A stretch of 43,122 bases of DNA from Lachnospiraceae bacterium. Its GTDB lineage: Bacteria; Bacillota; Clostridia; Lachnospirales; Lachnospiraceae. A program made the position numbers and the translations under genes. Under the pieces are notes generated by a model. That model searched no databases and was not told the DNA's origin. It worked only from the letters and a program-made list of their open reading frames with translations. The stretch lies in assembly GCA_017437785.1 (NCBI GenBank), contig JAFRXH010000051.1, forward strand, positions 1 through 43,122. Direction: 5' to 3'. Positions 1 to 7,947 of this stretch are shown one piece after another (the first letter of the stretch is position 1; every line of letters starts with the position of its first letter).

Positions 1-120
1 ATGATATTTCTTTGCAGCTACTTCTATAAATGGTTGAAAGCTTAGCTGCCATGTAGTATCCACTCCATGAAGCAGCAGTAATGTAGTAGGATTTTCTTTT
101 CCAAATTCAAAGTATTTCAT
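1..120 (-). CDS. alpha/beta hydrolase, N-terminal part (runs off window)
   Basis: Only the first 40 codons are inside the window; the rest lies beyond position 1. The start is the ATG at 118-120, with GGAG at 132-135 as ribosome site. The peptide begins MKYFEFGKENPTTLLLLHG and continues with DTTWQLSFQPF. The LLLLHG stretch is the usual first beta strand and oxyanion loop of alpha/beta hydrolases, and the opening closely resembles that of the hydrolase at 7150-7932. The catalytic residues are outside the window, so the substrate cannot be judged. It starts 37 bases after the last reading frame of the preceding membrane-protein remnant and may be co-transcribed with it. Confidence 0.7.
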   Translation of the reverse strand, partial: MKYFEFGKENPTTLLLLHGVDTTWQLSFQPFIEVAAKKYH

Positions 121-157
121 GCTGTTTCTCACTCCAATTCTATTTATTCAAAAAACT

Positions 158-255
158 CTATAGCATAACAGCCAGTCCAGGAAACATAAATGCAGGAATC
201 GCATTAACTTTGGGTCCGCATGCATCCAGAAACGAAACCAGTCCCACCAGTAACA
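158..255 (-). pseudogene. decayed duplicate of the C-terminal end of the upstream membrane protein
   Basis: Just past the stop of the membrane-protein gene, the -1 frame stays open and reads LLVGLVSFLDACGPKV and then PAFMFPGLAVML before a stop at 158-160. This mirrors the intact end of the upstream gene (NAFMFLGLAVLL). At DNA level 158-193 matches 256-291 at 28 of 36 bases, including both stop codons. It may be the leftover 3' end of a second tandem paralogue, or the true C-terminus lost through a one-base frameshift near 260-275. A sequencing error cannot be excluded. Confidence 0.45.
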
Positions 256-864
256 CTACAACAAGACAGCTAATCCCAGAAACATAAATGCATTTGCAAT
301 ATTCCCCTTTGCAGGAATCTTAGTAGGCGCCAGTATCAAAAATGCAGGAAGTGTATTGAATACACATGCCCATCTCGGAATAAATGTTTTTCCGGTTACA
401 ACCATAACAAACAGTAATATATCAAAAACCAGGAGTCCTGCATAAGCTATTGCTGCCGGAGATGTTCTCTTAAAGAAATCCATAATCGCTTCAAGTGCGT
501 CTCCTGTTCTCCCAAGTCTCACATAAAACCATTCCGTGGCACCGCATAAGACATGGTGTGCCGCTATCAATACAATAAAGAACACAGACGCTCCTAACAT
601 AATGTACCCTACAGCGGGCGAATTCTCACAGATCAGCTTGCTGACACCTATATATCCGAAAGCAGTCATAAACAGTGCAAACACACCTATAAGCATTGCC
701 AGCTCTATCTGTTTCAACGAAGCTCCTTCAAAAACCTTTTGCATTTTTTTATTATCTTTCACATCAGAGAACTCAAATCTGCCATTTTTCATGTATGCCA
801 GCATACAATCTGTTATCCCACAAATAATGTGCCCTATGCAGGCAATGATAAGTGCTATCTTCAT
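256..864 (-). CDS. small multi-pass membrane protein, DUF6796-like
   Basis: Protein of 202 residues from the ATG at 862-864, chosen because GGAGG lies 10 bases upstream; an in-frame ATG at 885 has no such site. At least five hydrophobic segments are visible: residues about 1-20 (KIALIIACIGHIICGITDCML), 55-75, 88-110, 140-160 and 165-180. Histidine pairs (AAHH) and an aromatic GATEWFYVRLG stretch sit between them. The pattern resembles DUF6796-type integral membrane proteins of Firmicutes, whose role is unknown. The open reading frame may be shortened: a frameshifted extension continues to 158. It follows the hydrolase at 961-1872 and may belong to the same transcript. Confidence 0.6.
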   Translation of the reverse strand: MKIALIIACIGHIICGITDCMLAYMKNGRFEFSDVKDNKKMQKVFEGASLKQIELAMLIGVFALFMTAFGYIGVSKLICENSPAVGYIMLGASVFFIVLIAAHHVLCGATEWFYVRLGRTGDALEAIMDFFKRTSPAAIAYAGLLVFDILLFVMVVTGKTFIPRWACVFNTLPAFLILAPTKIPAKGNIANAFMFLGLAVLL

Positions 865-960
865 ACAATTATCGCCTCCGGTCATTTCCTGAATATCTCA
901 TCAAAGCAGGCATCTACATCTGACAGATCGGAATGTCTGCATCTGTCTTTCCCCCTCCGA

Positions 961-1872
961 TCAACTGCTCATCTTTTCCTTTATATAATCTATAACCTGC
1001 TGTTCTCCCTTTCGTCCCTCCGGAGTAAAAGTGAACGCAGGGTATGCATGGAACGTATCAGGCTCAATATGTATGCTGTAATCCTTCATGCCGCTTCGTT
1101 TAAAGGCTGCCTCATAATCAGGAGCATCTCCGGACATCATCTCATCTCCACCAAAGCCAAGAAGCGTTGGCGGAAATCCGGAATAATCATCCTCTGAGGC
1201 ATCCCCCGCTATATGTTTGGGAATGGACCTGTCAGGATCATAGAATTCCACAAACTGCTTTTGAAGATCACAGCCCATGACAACATCCTTATCCTGCAAA
1301 GCTTTCATTCTTTTTAAGCTTTCCGGCGATGTGTAGAGATTAAATACCGAAAATGCAACTATCACTCCGGGCATCGGAAGTTCGTAGTTTTCATGAGCTA
1401 TATGCCGTCCAAGCCCCATTACCAGAACCGCTCCTGCCGAATAACCGATCCAGACGATTCTTTCAGGCTCATAAGTTTCAAGCATTTTTCTATGCAGTTC
1501 ATAGCCGAATTTCACACCATCATACATATCCTTTGCAGGGTAAAGCGGATATAAAGGTATCCAAAGGTCCCCACCGATCTGATCTATAAGGTTACGGATG
1601 CTTTTCTTATTTGGCAATTGGTACTTTATATATCCGCCTCCTGCATAGTAAACGATAGCCTTGCTGTGATCACTCCCATTCCTTGAATACACAATGCAGC
1701 GACAGCCGGCAATCTCACGCTCCTGTTTTTCATAACCGGCTATCTCAGAGAATGTAAGATTACGCCTTTGCTTTTTCTCAGCCTGTCTTACAAAATCCTC
1801 CCTTGTCATGGCAGCTCTCCCCGCTGATGCCTTCCTTAAAACCGGTTTTAAGATACTGTAGATAAAGCTCAT
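961..1872 (-). CDS. alpha/beta hydrolase (hormone-sensitive-lipase-like esterase)
   Basis: Protein of 303 residues. The start ATG at 1870-1872 has GGAG 12 bases upstream and overlaps the stop of the preceding small gene (ATGA), so translation is probably coupled. The order of elements fits the alpha/beta hydrolase-3 group: a glycine-rich oxyanion region YYAGGGYI near residue 75 (replacing the classical HGGG), a nucleophile elbow GYSAG near residue 143, a late acidic region GFGGDEMMSGDAPDYE that should supply the Asp, and a His in DTFHAYPAF near residue 272. These proteins hydrolyse short carboxylic esters; the natural substrate cannot be told. No signal peptide is evident, so it is probably cytoplasmic. 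Confidence 0.75.
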   Translation of the reverse strand: MSFIYSILKPVLRKASAGRAAMTREDFVRQAEKKQRRNLTFSEIAGYEKQEREIAGCRCIVYSRNGSDHSKAIVYYAGGGYIKYQLPNKKSIRNLIDQIGGDLWIPLYPLYPAKDMYDGVKFGYELHRKMLETYEPERIVWIGYSAGAVLVMGLGRHIAHENYELPMPGVIVAFSVFNLYTSPESLKRMKALQDKDVVMGCDLQKQFVEFYDPDRSIPKHIAGDASEDDYSGFPPTLLGFGGDEMMSGDAPDYEAAFKRSGMKDYSIHIEPDTFHAYPAFTFTPEGRKGEQQVIDYIKEKMSS

Positions 1873-2168
1873 ATCAAAGTCTCCTTATCTTTTCGGCAAA
1901 CAGCTCCGGCCTCATTTCCTTTTTTTCCATAAAGCACACTCTTGTATCCGGCTTTCTCACTCTCGGCTACCTTCATGATCTTTTCAAAATTTGCCCAGAT
2001 TAAGGTTGGAATACCGGGAATGGATGTAAATCTCCAATATTTTCCGCGTTGTTTTTCTCCGATTTGAGGAGCATAATCCTTCATCATTTGAAGCGCTTCT
2101 TCCTTCGAAACATATTTTTGAAGAGCCTTATAAACACCTACAAATATCTGTAGCCACTGCCACATCAA
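1869..2168 (-). CDS. short protein, probably a frameshifted fragment
   Basis: Ninety-nine residues if read from the TTG at 2166-2168, 98 from the ATG at 2163-2165. Neither start has a convincing ribosome site, while a better start with a GAGGTG site lies upstream at 2235 in another frame. The sequence has two helical stretches followed by FTSIPGIPTLIWANFEKIM. It loosely recalls small proteins of the L-2-amino-thiazoline-4-carboxylic acid hydrolase (ATC_hydrolase) group, but I do not recognise it firmly. The end overlaps the start of the esterase at 961-1872 by four bases, so it may still serve for coupled translation even if the gene is broken. Confidence 0.4.
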   Translation of the reverse strand: MMWQWLQIFVGVYKALQKYVSKEEALQMMKDYAPQIGEKQRGKYWRFTSIPGIPTLIWANFEKIMKVAESEKAGYKSVLYGKKGNEAGAVCRKDKETLI

Positions 2169-2235
2169 AATTATCTCTTATCATAGCAAGAAACCCCTTG
2201 GAATAGACGCTCTTGTTTACTGAATTCTTCCGCAT
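2128..2235 (-). pseudogene. 5' fragment of the same broken small gene
   Basis: An ATG at 2233-2235 preceded by GAGGTG opens a frame of 35 codons beginning MRKNSVNKSVYSKGFLAM, then stops at 2128-2130. Around codon 23 the downstream frame (1869-2168) takes over if one frameshift is allowed. The good ribosome site and the promoter just upstream belong to this start. A frameshift, or a deletion joining two genes, explains both pieces. Function unknown. Confidence 0.4.
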
Positions 2236-2261
2236 AACCTGTTCACCTCAAAGCCCTAAAA

Positions 2262-2311
2262 GTTAGCCTTGTCTAACACCGTATAATAACACTTGTTTGC
2301 CTCTCTGTCTA
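2262..2311 (-). promoter_or_regulatory. promoter with palindromic operator for the 2235-961 genes
   Basis: On the minus strand a -35 TAGACA (2306-2311), 17-base spacer and -10 TATTAT (2283-2288) are followed immediately by the perfect palindrome GTTAGACAAGGCTAAC (2262-2277). Its place just downstream of the -10 suits a repressor operator. TTAG/CTAA half sites recall metal-responsive DtxR-type boxes, but the spacing differs, so the regulator is unknown. Confidence 0.5.
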
Positions 2312-2322
2312 TAATCTTCACA

Positions 2323-2358
2323 TAAAAAAAAGGTAGCCACGCACAAAACGCAGCTACC
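2323..2358 (-). terminator. intrinsic terminator after the phosphotransferase-like gene
   Basis: Stem GGTAGC (2332-2337) pairs with GCTACC (2353-2358); on the minus strand it is followed by a run of Ts (A run 2324-2331). It lies 48 bases past the stop at 2406 and closes the tetR-MATE operon. Confidence 0.8.
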
Positions 2359-2405
2359 CGCCATTTGGGGGATCAATGATCACAATTACGCTTTTCTCAC
2401 AAGAA

Positions 2406-4847
2406 TCAAACTACACTTACGTTACCGTTTGTACCATCCACCATTACGCTGTCTCCATCCTTCAGTCTGCCTGTGGCATTTCCGGTAGCCAGGACACATG
2501 GGATCTTATATTCTCTCGCTACAATAGCTGCATGGCTTAAGCTCCCTCCCGTATCCACCACAACAGCTGCCGCCAGTGTAAACAGCGGGGTCCATTCCGG
2601 ATCGGTATAGGGGCATACCAGTACCTCCCCCTGTTTCAGCCTGTAGAACTCTGCAGGCGAGCGCACTATCCGCACCTTTCCGGCTGCTTTCCCGGGACTG
2701 CCACTCACACCGCTTATCTTATCACTTCCGTTATCCAGCGCCTGTTCTATGCAGTGATTCCAATAAGCCAGCGCAAGCGGGCGCGCCGCCTTACGCTTTT
2801 CTATCAGCCTCCGATGCGTATCATCCGGCTTTCCCATCCGGCATAGATCATACAGCTCGTCTGCGAACAGATAAAGAAGATCATCATATTCCATATCCAA
2901 CTTATCCGCGCACTCTTTAAGCAATCCTCTGCAACATGCAAAAACACTTTCCCACAGATACTGCGTAGCCTCACGTATGTAATGATAATGACGCACCGCT
3001 TTTACTTTTTTCTCAAAAGCCGGATATGCGCGTGTTCCCAGTGTATGCTGCATCCTATTCATCAGCACTTTCAGCTTTTCCTTTCCTTCGCTTAAAGAAG
3101 GAACATGAAACTCCTCGCTTCGTATAAGCGTCCTTAATGTATGCAGGAATCTGTCCGGATCCTCATTCCATGAATGTGAAGTGAAACAATAGCAGTTAAA
3201 ATCGGATCTGTTACCGTATTTTTTCAGGAAGTCATCAAAGCTTTCCTTAAGGCTGCTTCGTTGTCCGCAAAGCTCACTATATCCATACTTCATCACATCT
3301 GCACAAAGATCCTTATCCGCACGGATATTCTCAGCTATCACGGCCATATCGCGGTTTATGTCTGCCGTAACATAGGAAAGCCCCTCACACAGATCAAAGG
3401 AATTCAGCTCCCGGTCCAGCCTCTTAAGCTTCTTTCCAAGGCTCATATTCTCCACTACCTGCGGAAAGATCGCATAACGAAATCTCGAATATGCGATATC
3501 TCCGATAAGGATCTGCATCCTCTTCAGTGCTTCTCCAAGCTCCTGAACGCTTTTGTGCTCTCTGTTCTTTTCTTCCTCAAGCCTCTCTCTGCATTCCTTA
3601 TACTTAGCATCCGCCATCCTGCAATTTGCTTCATCATCCTTAAGCTGCCTGATGCTCCGCCCGATCATAAGAATATTCTTATTCAGCCTGAAGCCACCTA
3701 TTTCAAAAGAAGATATCCCGTTTTCATCTATGGGTTCCATATCCCTCATATTGATACCAAAGTCCGCCAACAAGACCTGTTTCTGTTTTCCGACATTATC
3801 TCCAAAATCATGATCAAGCGGCAGATAAGGCTTGGGCATCTTTTCCAGATTAAAAAGCACATTCTCGCGCATTCTTCCGTTTGCTGCACTGATCTTAGGC
3901 AGACCTTCAAAATCCGCATCACTGAATACTCTCTTTTCATCCGTATCGATCGTTGTGATGCTCCGCGCCTGCAGAATATACACCTTATCATCACGCACTG
4001 CCCATTCGATATCCATAGGCTGTCCGTAATGCTCTTCTATCTTAAGTGCTTCACGCACAAGGCGCCCTGCCATCTCATCGTCAAGTACCCTGTCCGCTTG
4101 TTTTTCTTTGCTTACCGCTTTCTTCTCTGTTCCGTTTCCGCTGTAAACGATCATTACTTCCTTACTGCCGATCATGCATTTCTTTATTTTTCCATCACGA
4201 TCGCAGCGGTATTCATCAGGACTTACTATGCCCGATACCACGGCTTCTCCAAGTCCGTAGGAAGCGTTGATCACTATGTCATCTGTCAGACCTGAGGGAT
4301 CTTTGGTAAACAGTACTCCCGCACTCTCGCTTTCGACCATACGCTGGATCACCACAGCCAGAGCTACTTTCTGCTTATCATATCCCTTGTTTTTTCGGTA
4401 GCTTACCGCTCTGGCCCCCCATAAGGAAGCATAGCATTCCTTGATTTTTTCCAGCAGCTCATCCTCTCCGCGTACATTAAGAAATGTCTCCTGCTGTCCG
4501 GCAAAACTTGCATCTTTAAGATCCTCCGCAGTTGCCGATGAGCGCACAGCCACACGCACATCCTCTCCCATCGAATGATACAGCTCAAGGATCTCTCTTT
4601 TAAGATCCTGCGGGATTGTACCGCCAAGTATCGCTTCTCTTACGGATGCCGCATTTTCTTCGCTGATATCTTCCGTATCGATGGCATTTTCCTTCATATA
4701 ATACTCATATGTCTGCGCAGTAAGCACCGCTCCTTCAGGCACCGCTATGCCCGCCGAAGTCATCTCGCCAAGATTCGCACCCTTTCCTCCCGCTATGGAG
4801 ATATCCTCCTTTTTAATCCTCTCAAAGCCTAAAACATAATCGTTCAT
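2406..4847 (-). CDS. PEP-synthase-like / rifampin-phosphotransferase-type enzyme
   Basis: Protein of 813 residues. The N-terminus has the ATP-grasp signature of pyruvate-phosphate dikinases (AGGKGANLGEM near residue 19, VRSSATAEDLKDASFAGQQETFLNV near 100-125, DIEWAVRDDKVYILQARSI near 280-300). The C-terminus is a swivelling phosphohistidine domain with TDPEWTPLF and GGSLSHAAIVAREYKIP; His772 is the expected phosphorylated residue. The chain ends there and lacks the PEP-binding TIM barrel of true PEP synthase and PPDK. That order (ATP-grasp, substrate domain, His domain last) is the architecture of rifampin phosphotransferase, which moves the beta-phosphate of ATP to a substrate. Its start overlaps the MATE stop (ATGA), and a TetR gene leads the operon, which supports a detoxification role. 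The actual substrate is unproven. Confidence 0.8.
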   Translation of the reverse strand: MNDYVLGFERIKKEDISIAGGKGANLGEMTSAGIAVPEGAVLTAQTYEYYMKENAIDTEDISEENAASVREAILGGTIPQDLKREILELYHSMGEDVRVAVRSSATAEDLKDASFAGQQETFLNVRGEDELLEKIKECYASLWGARAVSYRKNKGYDKQKVALAVVIQRMVESESAGVLFTKDPSGLTDDIVINASYGLGEAVVSGIVSPDEYRCDRDGKIKKCMIGSKEVMIVYSGNGTEKKAVSKEKQADRVLDDEMAGRLVREALKIEEHYGQPMDIEWAVRDDKVYILQARSITTIDTDEKRVFSDADFEGLPKISAANGRMRENVLFNLEKMPKPYLPLDHDFGDNVGKQKQVLLADFGINMRDMEPIDENGISSFEIGGFRLNKNILMIGRSIRQLKDDEANCRMADAKYKECRERLEEEKNREHKSVQELGEALKRMQILIGDIAYSRFRYAIFPQVVENMSLGKKLKRLDRELNSFDLCEGLSYVTADINRDMAVIAENIRADKDLCADVMKYGYSELCGQRSSLKESFDDFLKKYGNRSDFNCYCFTSHSWNEDPDRFLHTLRTLIRSEEFHVPSLSEGKEKLKVLMNRMQHTLGTRAYPAFEKKVKAVRHYHYIREATQYLWESVFACCRGLLKECADKLDMEYDDLLYLFADELYDLCRMGKPDDTHRRLIEKRKAARPLALAYWNHCIEQALDNGSDKISGVSGSPGKAAGKVRIVRSPAEFYRLKQGEVLVCPYTDPEWTPLFTLAAAVVVDTGGSLSHAAIVAREYKIPCVLATGNATGRLKDGDSVMVDGTNGNVSVV

Positions 4848-6214
4848 GCCATACCCGCCTTTTTGTTAATATATTTACCACTTATCCTGCTGCCTAAAAC
4901 AATCGAAAACAGCAAAGCACATATATCGGATGCACTCCTGCACCATACCAGTCCTGCGTATCCCCCTGCTATCGTCATTATCAGAGCAATTGGTATAAGG
5001 AATGTCCCGTTCTGTGCTATTGTCACACAGGTCGCCGCACCAAAACGCCCTATATTTTGCAGCTGCATACCTATCAGTATGTAGTAAGCCATAAAGGGAA
5101 GGCTTATGCACTGCGCCCTTAATATGTCGCCTGCACATCCGAGAACCGTTTCATCCGCAGAAAACATTCCGCATAATGTATCCGTCCAAAGTGCAAAGAC
5201 GGCTGTCGCCACTATCAGAAAAAACGTAGCGGTAAACCAGGTCTGTCTAAAGCATTTTTTGATGCGTTCATATTTTCCTGCTCCGTAGTTGATCGCGCAT
5301 ATGGGCTGAAATCCCTGACCGAAGCCAATAACAAGCGCATATCCCATTTGCACGATACGTGTTGCTATACTCATACCCGCGATCACCGCATCCCCGTATT
5401 TACCTGCCATATTATTGAGTATTATGGCTGATATACTGCTGATCCCCTGTCTGCAGAAGTTCGGCGCACCGCCGGCAAGTATTTCTTTTATGTATGAAAG
5501 CTGAGGCTTTACCATAGATAAACGAACCGCTGTATTACCGTTTTTTCCCATTCTTGTTATCAGCAGGACAGTTCCGCACATCTGTCCGCACAAACTGGCG
5601 ATCGCCGCTCCCGCCACCTCCATCTTAAAGATAAGGATGAATACAGGATCAAGAAGCATATTGATCAGCATTCCCACAAGCATCCCCAGCATGCTGTCTT
5701 TGGCAGCCCCCTGCAAACGCAACACATTATAAAGTACATTTGCCAGTAACATCACCGGAACAGTAATAAGCGTGATACGCAGATACGAAAGAGTCGTATC
5801 CATCAGACTGCTGCTTGTTCCTGCCCCCAAAAGGATAGCAAGAGGTCTTATGAATACAAATCCAAGCATCATCGCTGCAATACCTGTAACAACTGCAAGT
5901 GCTGAAGCGATCGAGGTCATTTTATCCGCCTCATTTATCTTCCTTGCACCTATCTGCCTTGATACAAAATTACCTGCCCCGTATCCAAACCAAAATCCCA
6001 CTGCCTGTACAATGGCTATGAAAGCAAATACCAGCCCCACCGAAGCGGTAAGTTCCGTACGATTCAGTTTCCCGATAAAGTAGGTATCTGTCAGGCTGTA
6101 TACCGCACTCACCATCATTCCGATCATCGACGGTACCGCCATTCTCCACAGCAGCGGATACAGCTTATCCTCTGTTATTCGCCTGTACTTTTCGCCGGAA
6201 TCCTTATCTTTCAT
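4844..6214 (-). CDS. MATE-family multidrug efflux transporter
   Basis: Protein of 456 residues with about twelve hydrophobic segments in two homologous halves. Typical MATE features are LLWRMAVPSMIGMMVSAVYSL at the start, TDTYFIGKL, and GFGQGFQPICAINYGAG in the second half. MATE proteins expel cationic drugs and metabolites from the cytoplasm using Na+ or H+ gradients. The gene overlaps the upstream tetR by four bases and the downstream phosphotransferase-like gene by four bases, so all three are translated as a unit. Export by the pump and chemical modification by its neighbour would be two layers of the same defence. Substrate not deducible. Confidence 0.9.
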   Translation of the reverse strand: MKDKDSGEKYRRITEDKLYPLLWRMAVPSMIGMMVSAVYSLTDTYFIGKLNRTELTASVGLVFAFIAIVQAVGFWFGYGAGNFVSRQIGARKINEADKMTSIASALAVVTGIAAMMLGFVFIRPLAILLGAGTSSSLMDTTLSYLRITLITVPVMLLANVLYNVLRLQGAAKDSMLGMLVGMLINMLLDPVFILIFKMEVAGAAIASLCGQMCGTVLLITRMGKNGNTAVRLSMVKPQLSYIKEILAGGAPNFCRQGISSISAIILNNMAGKYGDAVIAGMSIATRIVQMGYALVIGFGQGFQPICAINYGAGKYERIKKCFRQTWFTATFFLIVATAVFALWTDTLCGMFSADETVLGCAGDILRAQCISLPFMAYYILIGMQLQNIGRFGAATCVTIAQNGTFLIPIALIMTIAGGYAGLVWCRSASDICALLFSIVLGSRISGKYINKKAGMA

Positions 6215-6813
6215 CTGCTTACCTTCAGGAAATCATTCACCACGCTTTTACAGAAAGACTCTAATATCTTCTCCATATAATCCTTATCCATACTGGAAGC
6301 ATTTGTTATCATAAAACTTTCCATCCTGATCGCCCACAACAAGCCTTCAAGATCCGCCTTAACCTTGTATCCGTTCTTACTCCAGAAGGTAAAGAGTTCC
6401 TCATAATACTTCCGATACAGACTTCTTATCCGTCCCGTAGTCTCTTTATCCACATTCTGATATATATCAAGTGTACCGCTGATCGTATTATCAAATGCCT
6501 TATTCTGTGTCAGCCGCATACCCTCTTCATACATCTGCCCGGCCAGATACCCGGAAGGATCTTCTAAAGATGCATCCCATTGTGCTTTCATATCTGCCAG
6601 TTTTTCATTTATACGAAACTCTATTATATCCAGGAGAAAATAGAATTTATCTTTATAAAACGTGTAAAAGCCCCCTTGGGCAATACCCGCTGCCGCGGTC
6701 AGCTGCCTGATCGATACTCCCTTTATGCCCTGTTCCCTGAATAGTTTAAGTCCTGTTCTTCTAAGCTTTTCCTGTACTAAAATACGCTCATCTTCCGTAA
6801 ATGCTTTACCCAT
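6211..6813 (-). CDS. TetR/AcrR-family repressor of the MATE operon
   Basis: Protein of 200 residues from ATG 6811-6813. This start is preferred over an upstream in-frame ATG at 6841-6843 because a GGATGGGG site precedes it and the upstream ATG lies inside the operator palindrome. The N-terminal helix-turn-helix reads GVSIRQLTAAAGIAQGGFYTFYKDKFYFLL (residues about 30-60 of this start); the C-terminal ligand-binding half is all-helical. Its stop overlaps the MATE start by four bases. It probably represses its own operon through the palindrome at 6837-6859 and releases it on binding a toxic ligand. Confidence 0.88.
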   Translation of the reverse strand: MGKAFTEDERILVQEKLRRTGLKLFREQGIKGVSIRQLTAAAGIAQGGFYTFYKDKFYFLLDIIEFRINEKLADMKAQWDASLEDPSGYLAGQMYEEGMRLTQNKAFDNTISGTLDIYQNVDKETTGRIRSLYRKYYEELFTFWSKNGYKVKADLEGLLWAIRMESFMITNASSMDKDYMEKILESFCKSVVNDFLKVSR

Positions 6814-6836
6814 TTCATCCCCCATCCGCATATCTG

Positions 6837-6895
6837 TGAACATATGCTATATTTGTTCATAGATATAAAATACAATGATTGCCTGCATTTGTCAA
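6837..6895 (-). promoter_or_regulatory. promoter and TetR operator of the MATE operon
   Basis: TTGACA (6890-6895), 17-base spacer and TATTTT (6867-6872) form a strong minus-strand promoter. Immediately downstream TGAACA and TGTTCA form an inverted repeat spaced by 11 bases (6837-6859), a typical TetR-family operator placed to block transcription start. Confidence 0.75.
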
Positions 6896-6923
6896 GCCGG
6901 AAATCACAAAACTACATGACCGC

Positions 6924-6957
6924 AAAAAAAGACCTCCCGACACGATATCGGCAGGTC
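6924..6957 (-). terminator. intrinsic terminator closing the structured RNA
   Basis: Stem GACCT (6931-6935)/AGGTC (6953-6957) with inner CCGA/TCGG and, on the minus strand, seven Ts (A run 6924-6930). It ends the transcript of the hydrolase at 7150-7932 and its structured 3' region. Confidence 0.8.
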
Positions 6958-7149
6958 CACGGCAGGCTGCTGCATTGCCCGATAAGCGCATAGTCCACAT
7001 CCGGATTTACACCACGGCTACACGCTTACCATTTCTTTGTCTTATTTCTGATAATACCTGCATCTTTTGCAGATGCAGTTTCTTCATGGAGAGACGCTTA
7101 TCCTGCTGTTCTGTAGCCGGATAGGACAGATTGTGGACTTGCTATGCTC
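6931..7149 (-). ncRNA. candidate structured, pseudoknotted RNA (3' region of hydrolase mRNA or separate RNA)
   Basis: The 220 bases after the hydrolase stop hold far more pairing than an ordinary 3' region. Nested helices: 6987-6992 with 7142-7147, 6992-6999 (AGTCCACA) with 7132-7139 (TGTGGACT), 7015-7021 (CGGCTAC) with 7113-7119 (GTAGCCG), and a hairpin 7058-7064/7072-7078 (CTGCATC/GATGCAG). In addition 6981-6988 (GATAAGCG) is complementary to 7095-7102 (CGCTTATC); this pair crosses the outer helix and would be a pseudoknot. It ends in an intrinsic terminator. No reading frame of note. No clear own promoter is visible, so it may be processed from the hydrolase transcript. I could not match it to a known RNA class. 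Confidence 0.5.
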
Positions 7150-7932
7150 CTAAGCATTTTCGTCCTCGACGAATTTCTTTATCTCACGAACCATTTTCTC
7201 CGGAAACGAAAGTATCTCTCCGTGACCGATTCCCGGGAAAGGATGATCCTCAGCTTTCGGATAAACCTTTCTGATCGCAGCTACAGCCTTTTTCATATTC
7301 GGCTCTTTTCCCCCGTACCATACAGATACTTTTGCATTTTCATCAGGAGTATAATTCTCAAGGTTCTTATACAATCTCCCGGCATCTTTCATACAGTTCT
7401 TCAAAGTAGTATATGAAATGTTATCCGGCATCTTTGCAAACATAGACAGCATACTTTTATCATCCGTACGGGTAAACAGCTTCATCATCCACGGAATTCT
7501 GCCTTTCTTCTGCGCCCTCTCCATCTTACCAAGAAAGCTGTACTGACTTCTCGGGATCATCCACGTGATAAAACCATTAAAGATTCCAAAGTTCATATAC
7601 TGCGGGCCATTCATGATCAGCCTCTCCACCCGGACCTTCCTGTTAATAAAAAGTGCAGCCGCACTTGCCGATCCGAATGACTCGCCAAACACAAGCTGGA
7701 TACTTCCCCCCAGATGTTCATTGATATAACCCGCAAGCTGATCCGCCGATTCCTCAGCTGTTGTAAATGTCGTTTCCTTAGATCCGTCAAATCCATCCGT
7801 ACTTACGGCTATAACATGATAATCCTTTTGCAGCAGCGGAATGATCGGCTCAAACTGCTTCCAGCACATCATCGTTCCGGGAATCAGCATTATCTTTTTT
7901 CTGTTCTCTTTTCCAAACTCTTTGATTTCCAT
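7150..7932 (-). CDS. alpha/beta hydrolase
   Basis: Protein of 260 residues; ATG at 7930-7932 with GAGGTG seven bases upstream. The fold markers are IMLIPGTMMCWKQFEPIIPLL (first strand and oxyanion loop), nucleophile elbow FGESFG near residue 85, an Asp candidate in the late region, and catalytic His in GIGHGEIL near residue 240. It resembles small proline-iminopeptidase/esterase-type hydrolases; substrate unknown. It is divergent from a tetR gene at 8059, with paired GATACA/TGTGTC motifs between them, which suggests local repression. Its 3' side carries a large structured RNA. Confidence 0.8.
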   Translation of the reverse strand: MEIKEFGKENRKKIMLIPGTMMCWKQFEPIIPLLQKDYHVIAVSTDGFDGSKETTFTTAEESADQLAGYINEHLGGSIQLVFGESFGSASAAALFINRKVRVERLIMNGPQYMNFGIFNGFITWMIPRSQYSFLGKMERAQKKGRIPWMMKLFTRTDDKSMLSMFAKMPDNISYTTLKNCMKDAGRLYKNLENYTPDENAKVSVWYGGKEPNMKKAVAAIRKVYPKAEDHPFPGIGHGEILSFPEKMVREIKKFVEDENA

Positions 7933-7947
7933 TTATTTCACCTCAAG

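Noticed and set aside
3261-4295. 344-codon open frame on the plus strand
   Set aside because: Antisense to the phosphotransferase-like gene; no ribosome site, no domain pattern, and the minus-strand frame is a clear enzyme.
6924-7149. Cobalamin, T-box, SAM or lysine riboswitch
   Set aside because: The conserved core motifs of these classes are not found, and the element lies after a gene rather than before one.
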